64,000 bases of DNA, from positions 4,588,001 through 4,652,000 of the forward strand of contig NC_089430.1 of assembly GCF_026210795.1 (NCBI RefSeq), given 5' to 3'. This DNA is from Rhizophagus irregularis (lineage: Eukaryota > Glomeromycota > Glomeromycetes > Glomerales > Glomeraceae). The position numbers were made by a program, and so were the translations under genes. Positions 24,581-36,655 of this stretch are shown piece after piece. The notes below the pieces were generated by a model that was not told the DNA's origin, did no database searches, and worked only from the letters and a program-made list of their open reading frames with translations. Each line of letters starts with the position of its first letter. The first letter of the stretch is position 1.

Positions 24581-26133
24581 ATGAGTTGGAACGGATATTG
24601 TGAGAAATGTGAAGTAAATACGAGAAGCTATTGGTGTAAGGCATGTAATGCAAAACGGTTTCAACAAAATTTTAAAAATTGGACTAGCGGTAATAATGAT
24701 ATTGACAAATTTATTCAAGATACTCAATTATCAGCAACTCATTGGTCGGAAGTATTAGAGTGGATACCTTACAATAAATTTTATGATATTGAATATATTG
24801 CAAAAGGCGGTTTTGGAAAAGTTTATAGAGCAAAATGGATTGATGGACAAATTGAAAGATGGGATAATGAAAATCAAAATTGGAGACGATTTGATTCAAA
24901 TATGTTTGTAGCACTGAAAAGTTTAAATAATTCAGAAAATGTTACACTAGAATTTATCAATGAGGTATAAATTTTTATTATTTAATGAAATTTTTTGATG
25001 TGATCTTTTAAAAAAAATGTATATTTAGATTAAATTACACAGTAAAATTGGCGCTTATACGATGAATGTCATTATAGCTTATGGAATAACTCAAGATCCA
25101 GAAACAAAAAATTATATGATGGTCTTGGAATATGCAGAAAATGGAAGTTTACGAAATTACTTAAATAAAAATTACAGTGAATTAGATTGGGAGAATAAGC
25201 TTAAAAATTTATTAAATATTGCATCTGGACTTGAGAAAATTCACGAAAACGAATTGACTCATAGAGATTTACATATTGGCAATGTATTAATGAATCATTC
25301 ACAGACTATTATAACCGATATGGGGTTATGTAAACCTGCAGATTATAAAGAATCAGAAAGTGCAAAAAATAAAATATATGGTGTTTTACCTTATATTTCC
25401 CCTGAAATTTTAAGAGGACAAAATTATACTAAAGCTTCTGATATTTATAGTTTTGGTATAATTATGTATGAAGTAATTTCTGGATTACCTCCTTATCATG
25501 ATGTAAGTCATGATGAAAATTTAGCAATAAAAATTTGTCAAGGACTTAGACCAAGGTTTAATATTAAAGTACCTCAATTAATTATACATTTAATTAAAAG
25601 ATGCTTAGATGCAAATCCATTAAATCGACCAACAGCAAATGAAATTGAAGAAATTTTAAATCAATGGTATCGTGAATTTAGCAATCTAATAGAATTACAA
25701 AAACAAATTAAAGAAGCAGAAGAAATCAACCATAGTTTATCGACTAGCAGCATACCTTTAACTAATTTAGGATTAACATATGAAACACATTCTGAAGCTG
25801 TTTATACAAGTAGATTACTTAATTTTAATAATCTTCCCGAACCAAAAAATTCTGATGATTATTATGATGAACGAAATGATAATATAATTAGTGAAAATTT
25901 TTCAGGTAAATAATAATTTGCGAATAACTAAATTAATTATAAAAATACTAACGTATTTTATTTCATCATATAGAATCTCTACAAATTAATATTTCACAAT
26001 TGAAAATTAGTGATGCAGGTATGTACTGTATAATGATAATTTTAACTCTTTTTTTATTTTATTATATATAATAAATAAATATTTTTTTCGTATTGCAGAA
26101 GAAACAAAAAATGTTGAAGAAATGATAGAATAA
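24581..26133 (+). CDS. TKL-type protein kinase, intact
   Basis: Exons 24581-24964, 25029-25905, 25974-26018 and 26099-26133 (446 aa). This is the cleanest member of the family in the window. Cys pairs CEKC and CKAC in the first 30 residues precede FKNWTSGNNDIDKF. Then follow glycine loop AKGGFGKVYRAKW, lysine VALKSLNN, HRDLHIGN, DMG, SPE (APE in the other copies) and [13 protein letters not shown]. The C-terminal tail has IYTSRLL-type sequence ([20 protein letters not shown]) and two short terminal exons. All catalytic residues are present except the DFG Phe, which is Met throughout this set. The role is intracellular phosphorylation signalling; the substrate is unknown. Several damaged relatives lie nearby. 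Confidence 0.92.
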
Positions 26134-26765
26134 GAAATTGTAGTAAATTAGTAGGATAGTAGCTTATTTATGGTAGTAATCTTTTATTATAGATACTTAA
26201 CATATCTTATCATATATTTTGTATATCTCATGATTATAATGTTACGTTTATTTATTTTATATATTACAAATTAAATATGAATTCTTGTATTTTTGTTTTT
26301 TTGATTTGTATGAAATTTTATATTGGATTTATAATATTAAAAAATTTAGTGTACTAAATGTACTTGACATATTTAACGTTCGGAAAATAAAAAAAATGAG
26401 ATTTTATAAAGCCGTAATAAATAATAATCCTTTTAAATTAGTTTAATGAAGCTGGCGATCAAATAAATACTTGTTATCTCATTGTGTATGACGTATACAC
26501 CGGATTCTATACTTTTTATACTTTTTTTATACCGGTGGAGTAAATTACAAAAAAATCCATCGGTATATACATAATACCTTCTTTCTTTAATCTACTAGAT
26601 ACTAACATACTGTATTTATAATATTAGGACGAAACAATACAATAATTAAAATAAAGTAGTTACAGTATAAGTTTATTATGCGCTGAAATCTAATGTAAAA
26701 AAAAAAATATGTTAGTAAAAATTTAAAAATTTTCATTTAAAATAATAATAAATAAATTTTTTTAC

Positions 26766-27128
26766 CTCATTGATAAATTCAAATGTGACATTTTCTGAAT
26801 TATTTAAACTTTTTCAGAGCTACAACCATGTTTTCATTATATCGTACCCACTTTTGATTATTACTATCCCATTTATCTATACGTCCATCAATCCACCTTT
26901 TGCAATAAATTTAATATCATAAAATTTATCATAAGATATCCATTCTAATGCATTAAATGTGAAAGTATGTGCAGATAATTGAGTATCTTTAATAAACTTA
27001 TCAATATGATCATTATTACCACTAGTCCAATTTTTGAAAATATATTGCATTACACATACTGTACATCCATAGTTATCACATCTCTTATATTTATTGTTAT
27101 TACTTGATGGCTTAATTAGCTTTTTTTA
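26766..27128 (-). pseudogene. Kinase N-lobe pseudogene (first exon only)
   Basis: The minus strand reads like the first exon of the neighbouring kinases: FKNWTSGNNDH, DKFIKDTQLSAH, LEWISYDKFYDIKFIAKGG, IDGRIDKWD, VAL and a final NE before a GT donor. It carries a deletion of about 26 bp that removes the FGKVYRAKW part of the glycine loop, plus an extra A in the run after VALK. Both break the frame. No second exon follows on the minus strand below 26766. It faces the intact kinase at 24581, as an inverted truncated copy. Confidence 0.8.
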
Positions 27129-28114
27129 CCATCAAGATTTTTTCTTTACCTACAAAATATATTAAAATTAATAAAATTATTAAATATAAAAAAGCGAAAT
27201 AAAAAAAAAAAATTTTTTTTGTAACCATCCGAGATTGGCATGACAAAATCACTTACTTTGTTACACCGAAAATAACTTTATGTTACATCCGGTAAAGGCA
27301 AAAATCAGTCAAGACCCATATGATTCTCGACAATGTTCTAACTTTAATTTTGTAATCTGGTCTACAGAAAAAATTGGATTAACGATAATAAGTTAATTAA
27401 ATTTACTATTTTTTCATTTATTTTCAATTATGAAATATCAATTAACAAGGATCCTATTTATAAAAAAATATGGTATATATTTTAATATTGGCCGGTTATG
27501 TAGAACGTCATTCAGTCACTTGACAAATAACCACGTGGCATAATACATTGTCATAGAAATCAACTTATTTTCTAAATTAGAAATTTTGCCTTGCGTAGTT
27601 AAATTTGGCCGTCGTTTCATACCATATTTTTACTTGTGTGACTTAGAATACTTGCCTAGCTTTTTTTGAAATTTATAACTAATTTTTTTAAAATTAAAAT
27701 AGAAAGTAAAAATGATTCAAAGAAAATTTAGTTAAAATTTTTTGTATTCACTATTTTTTGACCTAATGGGATTTATTACATACAAAACCTTAATTACTGA
27801 ATTGATTTTTTCAATATAAATATAGAACTTATTGTTTAGAATAAGAGTTACATACTGTACATACTATTCAGGAAAATAATAACAAAATCTATATATATAT
27901 AAAAAAATTTACGTTTATACATTTGTAAAAATTTAGGAAGAGATAATCCATTTTTTTCCCTCCACTTTTACAATTTTCACTGCTCATCCTTCACACATTT
28001 CGTAAAAGTCATTTAATTTTTCCTAACCTCCCACGAATCTGTGTATTATCAATTGTTTGATTTTAAATAAAAAATTAAAAATATTTGATGACAATAAGAA
28101 ATTGGTTATTTACC
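27129..28114. other. Intergenic region, 3' flank of the helical-hairpin gene
   Basis: No gene. The part at about 27905-28015 resembles 46960-47070, which lies at the same place downstream of the paralogue, so it is probably the transcribed 3' end beyond a 3'-UTR intron. Confidence 0.45.
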
Positions 28115-29380
28115 TTAATTTTCAGTTAGGAGGGACAGAGTAACAGGAGCGATAGGGTCGGTTCCCATGGAGTCTTCGGGAGTTGTTTTAGCTTTTTTAG
28201 TGGTTTCGTGAGGTGCAGAAAAAGAGTCAGAACGATCATTACTCAAAGAGCCACTAGAAGCCGCGAGACGTTGGGCAGTAGCTGAAGCGGAGTTTTTTGG
28301 TGGCTGACTTAATCTATCTTTACTCAACACATCATTCATTAGTCTAGTATAATTTTTGCAATCCTCTGCCACATCTTTCCATCTTTTTTCAATTTGATTA
28401 GCAACTTTATATCTTTTAATACGTGCATTTTCATTATTAAATCTCGCAAGGTTATCAATAAGATATTTAATACTTTCAATTTGTTCAGACCAAAAATCTT
28501 CTATTCTACCAATTTCTATTACAATTGAATATAAACCATCACCAACTTGATTTATTTTCTCAACCAAATTATTTCGTTCATGTTTCATGGCCACATCATT
28601 ACAAAAAATACCAGCTGATCCAGTTAAATAAACTATTATAGCAAGTAATACACGACTAGCTAATGCAGAAGCCCCGAAAAAAAACAATGTCCCAAATGTT
28701 GTATAAATAGGATGATCCTTAAGTAAATTTAATGTCTTAACCAACAACTTTCTAATTGAGGATTGTTGTACCGAATCAATTTTATGAGGAAATTCATTAA
28801 TATCATTAATATATTTTAGTAAAAAATTATGAATTTTTGTTAATTTCTCTTTCATTCCAATAGTTTCATCATCAAGAATTCTATTTAGCTCAGTTTCATC
28901 AATTTCTTTTGAATCTTCTCCTATAGTTTTATTTAATTTTTCTCTGACTTCAGTTTCGTCAGTTTCTTTTCTTATAGTTTCTCTAGATATTATATTTTTT
29001 AATTCTTTAGTTGATTCATAATTCTTTTCAGATTCTTCCAAAAGGTCCGTCAATAAATATAAATTTTCTTCATTAGTATATTGATCAGGATTTCTAAAAC
29101 ATTCAACGAAAAATAAAATATCAACTGAAAAGGTCAATAAATCATCACTAGATTTAACTGAAGCTTTAATAAATTCACGAAAAACTTCACGTTGTTCTCC
29201 AATTGCTTGATTAACAATAGTCATAATTTCACTATTATTAATCATTATATCTTCTGAACATTTTTTAAAATTTTCTTCGATAGTTTGTCCAAGATTTCTA
29301 ATATAGTTTGGTTCTATATCATTCTTTTCGAATACATCGGATTCAGTAGATAATGATGAAGTTCCGTCAATATTCGTCAT
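28115..29380 (-). CDS. Helical protein with central hydrophobic hairpin, copy 1 (function unknown)
   Basis: Intronless frame of 421 aa (MTNIDGTSSL...). I do not recognise a named domain. Residues 25-215 are polar and predicted largely helical. Residues 228-260 form one long hydrophobic stretch with glycine breaks (FGTLFFFGASALAS, then LLAIIVYLTGSAGIF), long enough for a membrane hairpin. Residues 265-352 are again helical, with the FWSEQ and EKRWKDVAEDC motifs. The last 60 residues are Ser/Ala/Thr/Pro-rich, GC-richer, and absent from the paralogue at 47150. The helix-hairpin-helix order is reminiscent of alpha-helical pore-forming proteins, but that is inference only. An acidic ETDETE / EIDETE segment at 139-165 is internally repeated. 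The stop codon sits one base before a GT donor (TAAG|GTAAAT), implying a 3'-UTR intron. Confidence 0.85.
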   Translation of the reverse strand: MTNIDGTSSLSTESDVFEKNDIEPNYIRNLGQTIEENFKKCSEDIMINNSEIMTIVNQAIGEQREVFREFIKASVKSSDDLLTFSVDILFFVECFRNPDQYTNEENLYLLTDLLEESEKNYESTKELKNIISRETIRKETDETEVREKLNKTIGEDSKEIDETELNRILDDETIGMKEKLTKIHNFLLKYINDINEFPHKIDSVQQSSIRKLLVKTLNLLKDHPIYTTFGTLFFFGASALASRVLLAIIVYLTGSAGIFCNDVAMKHERNNLVEKINQVGDGLYSIVIEIGRIEDFWSEQIESIKYLIDNLARFNNENARIKRYKVANQIEKRWKDVAEDCKNYTRLMNDVLSKDRLSQPPKNSASATAQRLAASSGSLSNDRSDSFSAPHETTKKAKTTPEDSMGTDPIAPVTLSLLTEN

Positions 29381-29705
29381 TTTGGTTTTTTTTTTCCGAG
29401 AAAATTTTGAAAAAAAAAAAATACAAAATGAAATATATATTCGTCAGGACAATTGTTACAAAATTGATTTAGATCGTAAATAGTATGTACCGGTCGTACC
29501 AACAAAACCAGTTTTATTATATACGCCAACTTAATGATATGCAAGGCGTACAGAATACACAATAGACAGAAAATTTTGCATTGTTTTATTTAACTGATTT
29601 TGGTCGATAATGGATTAAAGTATTAAAATTCAAGTGATTTTTTTTTAATACATAGAATAATTAATATTATTTTTTCTTGAGAAAAAGAAATTGCACATTC
29701 GTATG

Positions 29706-29919
29706 ACAGGACCCAGAAATATATATATAGGGGTCAGGTGATGAAAAAATTTTTTTACTATGAGCATTTTTTCAGGGCCAGAATTATGATAATGTAAGTC
29801 GCTTACTATAATAGGAAATAAAACTTTGACTGGCATTATCAAAAATTTAATAAAAAAGGAAAGATTTTCATGATTTTTTTAGTTCAAAATAAACCTGACC
29901 CTATTTCTGGGTCCTTGTA
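29706..29919. mobile_element. GGACCCAGAAATATA inverted-repeat element, copy 2 (inverted)
   Basis: About 214 bp with the same ends as 21941-22164 and the matching interior in reverse order (TGACTGGCATTATC toward the right end). The 65-codon minus-strand frame here resembles the plus-strand frame at 22034 only because the elements are homologous. Confidence 0.75.
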
Positions 29920-31800
29920 CGACTTTTTTTTTTACATTAAGAAACCGCTAAACTTTTTTATTATTAAAATTCAATATTCATTTTCAGTCAAATGAAGTTA
30001 ATAAATCGCCAAAATTGTTCGATCAACACTGACAACGTAATGTAATAATGGCACGTAATAATTCGTGCTCCAAATTTCAACAAATTTATTAAAAAAGGAA
30101 AATTGGTTTTAAAAAAAAAATTATTATTTTTTAACTATTTTTTGAATTTTTACCAATTACTAAAAATTTTTCATAGTTAGAAATTTTTTATTATTTATTT
30201 GATACATATGAAATCTCAACTCCTTTATCACAAATGAAAGTTCCATGGTTAAAGTTAATACTCAACAAACTGAAGATAATGCATTATCTCAACTCTTTAT
30301 TATACATGAATGTTCAATAGCTCAAAATAATATTTACATATCGAAATAATGCATTATCTTTATTCAAATGTAATATCTAGATTATATTCCAGCTTAAAAA
30401 ATCACAATCATTCTTTTAATTACTCCCGTAAGATGGCAAGATATGTATTCAGTTTTTATTTCTTTCATGAAATAGCTTTATTACATTATCAATCTTCAAA
30501 ATTTTTGATTAATAATATTTAGTTTTTCATTGTTAGAATTTCTGGATTGGAAAATATATATTAATAATTTATTCATTTATCTTTTAATTACTTGAGATAT
30601 TTCATAATATTCTAATTTACTGGAATTCAATAATATTATCCACTATTATAATAATTCCAATTATTAGAATAAAGACAATATAAATTACCCATATTAGGAT
30701 CTTACAATAAACAGCATGTCATGTATAATTAACATAACCTAATTTTGTAGTAGAGATATTTTTACCATCTATAAAATTAAATAAAAAAAATGTATGTAGT
30801 ATATTTATTTCCAACCACAATTTATATAGTACTCCAATCAAGTAAATTAAATCCTCCAATTAATTGTGATGAACCTTGAATTTTTGCTATTCAAATAGTA
30901 GCTCTCTTGCTTATTATCACAATTCATAACTTCTATGAAATGATTATTAAATTCATCCTTACTTGAATGATATAATAACATAAAATTATAAGGAAATTAT
31001 ATTATGAAGAATCTTTTTTACCAATCCATGAAGAAAAAAGAGGATTAAAGTTTGAAGATATGCCAAAAGATTATGAATTAAATCTTGTGGTAACCTATAG
31101 GATCAATATTATAAAATCTAATTAAAGGAATAAATAAATCTATGTAATAATTTTACAATTTTTTAATATCTTTTTAATCCTAGTTTATTAGGATCATTAT
31201 TAATATTTCATATCAAGCAAAACATCAGTTTTTAAGTCGCTACAATATCTTTCATTTCAAGTTGAAATTTTCTTAACCATGATTTCAGGCATAAAATGAA
31301 AATTATCTAGTTCCCTTTACTATTACTTAGTAAGGACACGTTATAAACGCGTAACTTATCAATATTAAATATTTTACGTTAAATAATGTTGTAACGCGAT
31401 TTTTACTGCGCCTTTTATAAATTTATGGTGGGAGTATAAAAAATGTACTCATTATATTGATCATATTGATCATATGATCATGCATAAAATTTATTATTTT
31501 CTAGACCAATTTAACTTATTAAAATTAAAATTCCGAAATTTCAATGTAAGATGATCATGATTAAATTGAAACCATAATAGGCGCAAAATATTTCGGAGTA
31601 TTAACAATAGATAATAGGTTGTGGCTTTTAATTATGTATTACTTAATCATGATGAGTCATGTTTACATCCACAAGATTTTTATTTATATGGAAAGCTTGT
31701 GCAACAAAAAATAATATTTATACAGTCCTTTTTCTTTTTTATCTCTTTTTTCATGAATAAATAATATTTTTTCTAATATTATTTCAATATTTTTTTAGTA

Positions 31801-31890
31801 TCGTTTTCCCTATCCCTCCTTTCCTTTCGTTTTCCCCTTTCCCCTTTTCTCCTTCATTTTCCCCTTTTCCTTTCGTTTTCCCCTTTCTCT
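31801..31890. repeat. Polypyrimidine low-complexity tract
   Basis: About 90 bp of C/T with a loose repeat CCTTTCGTTTTCCCCTTT, nearly free of purines on this strand. Confidence 0.7.
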
Positions 31891-32504
31891 AATCAGACAA
31901 AAAGATCTGCGCTAATGACTTTGGAGTGGTTTCTTGTCTTCTCCACATTTTCCTTCTCAAGAGTTGAAATTTTTGGCTCATTATACTTCGATATTTAAGG
32001 AATTTTAGAAGTATGAAAAGAATAGAAAGGTGAGAACTGTTAGACTAGACTAGCCTACTTAAGTGAAGTCAACCAATGGACCTGGTCATTAAAATAGAAC
32101 AAGTGGATGCAATGATAAGGGAGTTACGGCAACTCTATTGAGCTGGGATTTCAATCAATAAAAATGTGTATCTAACGCGTTTTTATATATAATAAAATGT
32201 CATACAACTTGTTATATTATTTATGATATGTTATATTACATATGAAATGTCATGACTCATGAGTAACTGAATCTTTTTTTTTTCGTCAGGTCTATAAATC
32301 TATAATGGATACTGTCTCACGTCTATTTTAATGATGTCTGAGAGAAGTTCGTGGTGCGAAGCAATAACCTATTGCTGTGTCTTTGTCAGATCACTTGATG
32401 AATCATGAGACTAGGTGCAGTATACATCTTCTTTGTGTTACTAGCCTTAACACTAGACAACAGACGAAAGCTCTCTGAATGGAGAATTACCCAGTTTTCT
32501 AGAT

Positions 32505-34470
32505 GAGTGCAAAGTGGTTCAGGAGACTTTAAAAGAGGTGTGTTTTTTTATTTTGCAGAGTGAGTGTTTGCTTGTGTTGGTGAACGGTGGTGGTGGGTAA
32601 CTAAGAATTACCTGCTTTTTGTTTTAATTTTTTTTATTTTATTTTATTTTATTTTTTTTATTTTTTTATTTTTTTTAATTACTTATTCACTAAATAACCA
32701 ACTCAAGCAACATCTTAACTTTGTTATTGGTAAAGTCTGCTAATTCTAGAGAAGGAATTAGCTATGTCTTCTTTACCATTAAATAAAAATTTGCACATTA
32801 TTAATAATTTCTTCTTTCTAATAATAGGTAAATGTAGAGATATACAATCACTGACTTCAATTTTTTATTCTAAATGAGTGCAAAATGATTCAGGAGACTT
32901 TAAAAGAGGTGTGTTTTTTTATTTTGCAGAGTGAGTGTTTGCTTGTGTTGGTGAACGGTGGTGGTGGGTAACTAAGAATTACCTGCTTTTTGTTTTAATT
33001 TTTTTTATTTTATTTTATTTTATTTTTTTTATTTTTTTATTTTTTTTTTAATTACTTATTCACTAAATAACCAACTCAAGCAACATCTTAACTTTGTTAT
33101 TGGTAAAGTCTGCTAATTCTAGAGAAGGAATTAGCTATGTCTTCTTTACCATTAAATAAAAATTTGCACATTATTAATAATTTCTTCTTTCTAATAATAG
33201 GTAAATGTAGAGATATACAATCACTGACTTCAATTTTTTATTCTAAATGAGTGCAAAATGATTCAGGAGACTTTAAAGAGGTGTGTTTTTTTATTTTGCA
33301 GAGTGAGTGTTTGCTTGTGTTGGTGAACAGTGGTGGTGGGTAACTGAAAATTACCTGCTTTTTGTTTAATTTTTTTTATTTTATTTTATTTTATTTTTAT
33401 TTTTGTTTTTATTTTTATTTTTTTAATTACTTATTCACTAAATAACCAACTAAAGCAACATCTTAACTTTGTTATTGGTAAAGTCTGCTAATTCTAGAGA
33501 AGGAATTAGCTATGTCTTCTTTACCATTAAATAAAAATTTGCACATTATTAATAATTTCTTCTTTCTCATAATAGGTAAATGCAGAGATTTACAATCACT
33601 GACTTCAATTTTGTATTCTATGAGTGCAAAGTGGTTCAGAAGACTTTAAAAGAGGTGTGTTTTTTTTATTTGCAGAGTGAGTGTTTGCTTGGGTTGGTGA
33701 ATGGTGGTGGTGGGTAACTGAGAATTACCTGCTTTTTGTTTAATTTATTTTATTTTATTTTATTTTTTATTTTTTTTTAATTACTTATTCACTTAATAAC
33801 CAACTCAAGCAATATCTTAACTTTGTTATTGGTAAAGTCTGCTAATTCTAGAGAAGGAATTAGCTATGTCTTCTTTACTATTAAATAAAAATTTACACAT
33901 TATTAATAATTTCTTCTTTCTCATAATAGGTAAATTTTGTAGAGACTTACAATCACTGACTTCAATTTTGTATTCTAAATGAGTGCAAAGTGCTTCAGGA
34001 GACTTTAAAAGAGGTGTGTTTTTTTTATTTTGCAGAGTGAGTGTTTGCTTGGGTTGGTGAATGGTGATGGTGGGTAACTGAGAATTACCTGCTTTTTGTT
34101 TAATTTTTTTATTTTATTTTATTTTTTAGTATTTTTTATTTTTTATTTTTTATTTTTTAATTACTTATTCACTTAATAACCAACTCAAGCAATATCTTAA
34201 CTTTGTTATTGGTTAAGTCTGCTAATTCTAGAGAAGGAATTAGCTATGTCTTCTTTACCATTAAATAAAAATTTGCACATTATTAATAATTTCTTCTTTC
34301 TCATAATAGGTATGCAGAGATTTACAATCACTGACTTCAATTTTGTATTCTAGATGAGTGCAAAGTGGTTCAGGACGGAGACTTTAAAAGAGGTGTGTTT
34401 TTTTTATTTTGCAGAGTGAGTGTTTGCTTGGGCTGGTGAACAGTGGAGAATTACCTGCTTTTTGTTTTAA
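32505..34470. repeat. Tandem array of about 370-bp units (five plus a partial sixth)
   Basis: Units begin with GAGTGCAAA at 32505, 32876, 33249, 33622, 33981 and 34356, so spacing is 359-375 bp. Each full unit holds the following in order: GAGACTTTAAAAGAGGTGTG (or a close variant), a T run ending TTTGCAG, GTGAGTGTTTGCTTG, GGTGGTGGGTAACT, a TTTTA-rich tract of variable length, and the hairpin GCTAATTC-TAGAGAAG-GAATTAGC. The last unit stops after about 115 bp. Length differences come mainly from the TTTTA tract. There is no long open frame, so it is not a coding repeat. Confidence 0.9.
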
Positions 34471-35107
34471 TTAAAAAATATATTGTTTTTATTTATGACC
34501 TAGATGGGTGACATAATCTAAAATGCAAACCAAAATGGCCTTATCTATATTAACCAGATTGGCTATTCTAAAAAATAAATTTTCACTGAAATTTTTCCTA
34601 TTTTGAGCGTTTTAAACTATGGTAAAAATAACATGATTCACTTTTAAAAGAAATTGTAGGGCAATGCGCAGGAAATACAAAATAGGAAAAACAAGTTTTT
34701 TATACTACGTTAAGATGAGAGTTTAATCAATGCAAGGTGCATGAATTCGATATGAGAAAATATTTTTTGATTTTTTTAGAATATTAATTAATGTAAGAAG
34801 TTTTTTTATTAAGTTAAAGTTTTCTAAAGTAATATGATGAGAGTGAATTTTCTTATTATTTTTCTTATAAAAAAAATTTTTTCATTTTAAATCAGTTTTA
34901 TTTCGATAATTTTGATAATAAAATAAAGGAGATTGCAATTTAACATGGGAAACAAACCTATTTTGGATTTTTTTTTAGAAGCATGATTTATTTATTATTT
35001 TTATTTGTTATTTGCGTAACATGCGTTAAAAAATTTTTTTATTATTTTTTTTTTATGATTTATTAAAAATATATAAAAGCCATCGATTCACAAGAGGGTG
35101 AGCATTA

Positions 35108-35168
35108 TACTCTTAGATTTAGGATTCATTATTCATATTCTAAATCCAATAATCTAAATCTAAGAGTA
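35108..35168. repeat. Perfect 15-bp inverted repeat (hairpin)
   Basis: TACTCTTAGATTTAG at 35108-35122 and CTAAATCTAAGAGTA at 35154-35168 are exact inverted copies with a 31-bp loop. The loop itself repeats the ATTCTAAATCC theme. Confidence 0.75.
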
Positions 35169-35484
35169 TACATTGCAATGTTTTGATGATCGTTTACCTG
35201 GAAGTTTATGGTCACTTTATTTTAAAAAGCATAAAAAAAAATTGCAATACAATTTTTGTACAATAGGAAAAAGTTAGATAAAATAAATTAATGATGATCA
35301 TAATGATCATATGAAGTGGTCGTGTAGTGAAACATGTAAAATTAAAAGAACAATAAACAATTATTAATTTTTTAACCTTCGATATTAAGTATTTTATTAT
35401 ATTAATAAATATATTTTAATTATTTGAAATACTTCATATACAATATCTTCTATTATATAAGAGGGTGACATAATTTCCTGATGA

Positions 35485-35667
35485 CCCTATAAAAAATTTT
35501 GTCCGTTATTTCTGCAAACTTCGTAAAAATGAGATTTTCACGGATCCATTAACGGAAAATGAAAATAATTCAAAAAATTCCGTGATATAAGGTTATTAAT
35601 TCCGGACATATAAGTATTTTACGGAAAAAAGATGGAATATAAAAACGGATCGACTTTTTTTACAGGG
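35485..35667. mobile_element. CCCTRTAAAAAA family element, copy 2
   Basis: 183 bp from CCCTATAAAAAATTTTGTCC to CGACTTTTTTTACAGGG. It is homologous to 7225-7377 and keeps an extra internal block (GGTTATTAATTCCGG) missing there. The insertion flanks give no clear target duplication. Confidence 0.7.
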
Positions 35668-36647
35668 GGAGGAGGAATCAAGTCTAGGATGCATTTTTAG
35701 TAATAATAAAATATAATTAGATGATGATGACAGGGTGAGGGGAGAGGTTCTAAAACTTCAACCCCTAAATGATATCGTTTCTGGCCCTCCCCTAATTTGT
35801 TTTTCTTCTACTTTAACCACAAAATTAAAAAGGTATTGAAGAAATTTAATTTTTAATTAATACTCTAAATAATATCGATAAGAAATTCGGATTATCCTAA
35901 CAATTTAATATGGTACTTGCAAATCTTGCAAATAAATACCTCAGGTGGGATAGACAAAATGAATCACAATTATTACGATATTTTATAATTCATTAATAAA
36001 ATTGTCTGTCATAATTCTTTTTTTAATTACTAAATAAGATCAGGTCTGATAATTAATAAATCATATATTTAACACATACCTAACTGCACTACCTAAAAAA
36101 AAATATCAAATACTCAAATTTTGTAAATTATCTACATACGGTACATAAAAATGCTCGTTATAATTAATGATATTTAGAAACGAATTACGGATGTAATTTT
36201 CAGTCAAACCTACTGTACATACTGATGTACATGCATAACAATAGATTTAGAGTATAATTTGCCCGCCCTACAAAGCAAAATATTTTAGCTAAAAAGAAAT
36301 AAAAAAAGAAATAACGCAATTCTGCAGATCATTCGGGAGTTATGATGGCTAGTGATCTCATGTGAAATTTTATTTTAACAGAACATGATCTCCATCAAAA
36401 TGAATCCAATTTTTAAGAATACGTAAATTTGAATGAAAATGTAATAAATATAAATAATAAGATTTATACTAGATAGAAGTTTATTGATTTTAAATATATA
36501 AAATTGGTTGAAAAAATTCTTACCTGGGGTAAAGGCGTAAAGCTCCTTATTAAACTAATATTTGGTAACATATGTCACCTAACCGAATTTGTAGTTTTTA
36601 TAATAAAAAAAAATCGTACAAATCATTTACGATTTATTATTAAGAGT

Positions 36648-36655
36648 TATAAATA
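36648..36655 (+). promoter_or_regulatory. TATA-like box of the first DUF2235 gene
   Basis: TATAAATA, 77 bp before the ATG, within a stretch (TTTACGATTTATTATT ... GAGTTATAAATAATCGT) conserved upstream of both DUF2235 copies. Confidence 0.45.

Noticed and set aside
32505-34470. CRISPR array or coding repeat
   Set aside because: The units are about 370 bp with no short repeat-spacer pattern, the context is eukaryotic, and there is no long open frame.
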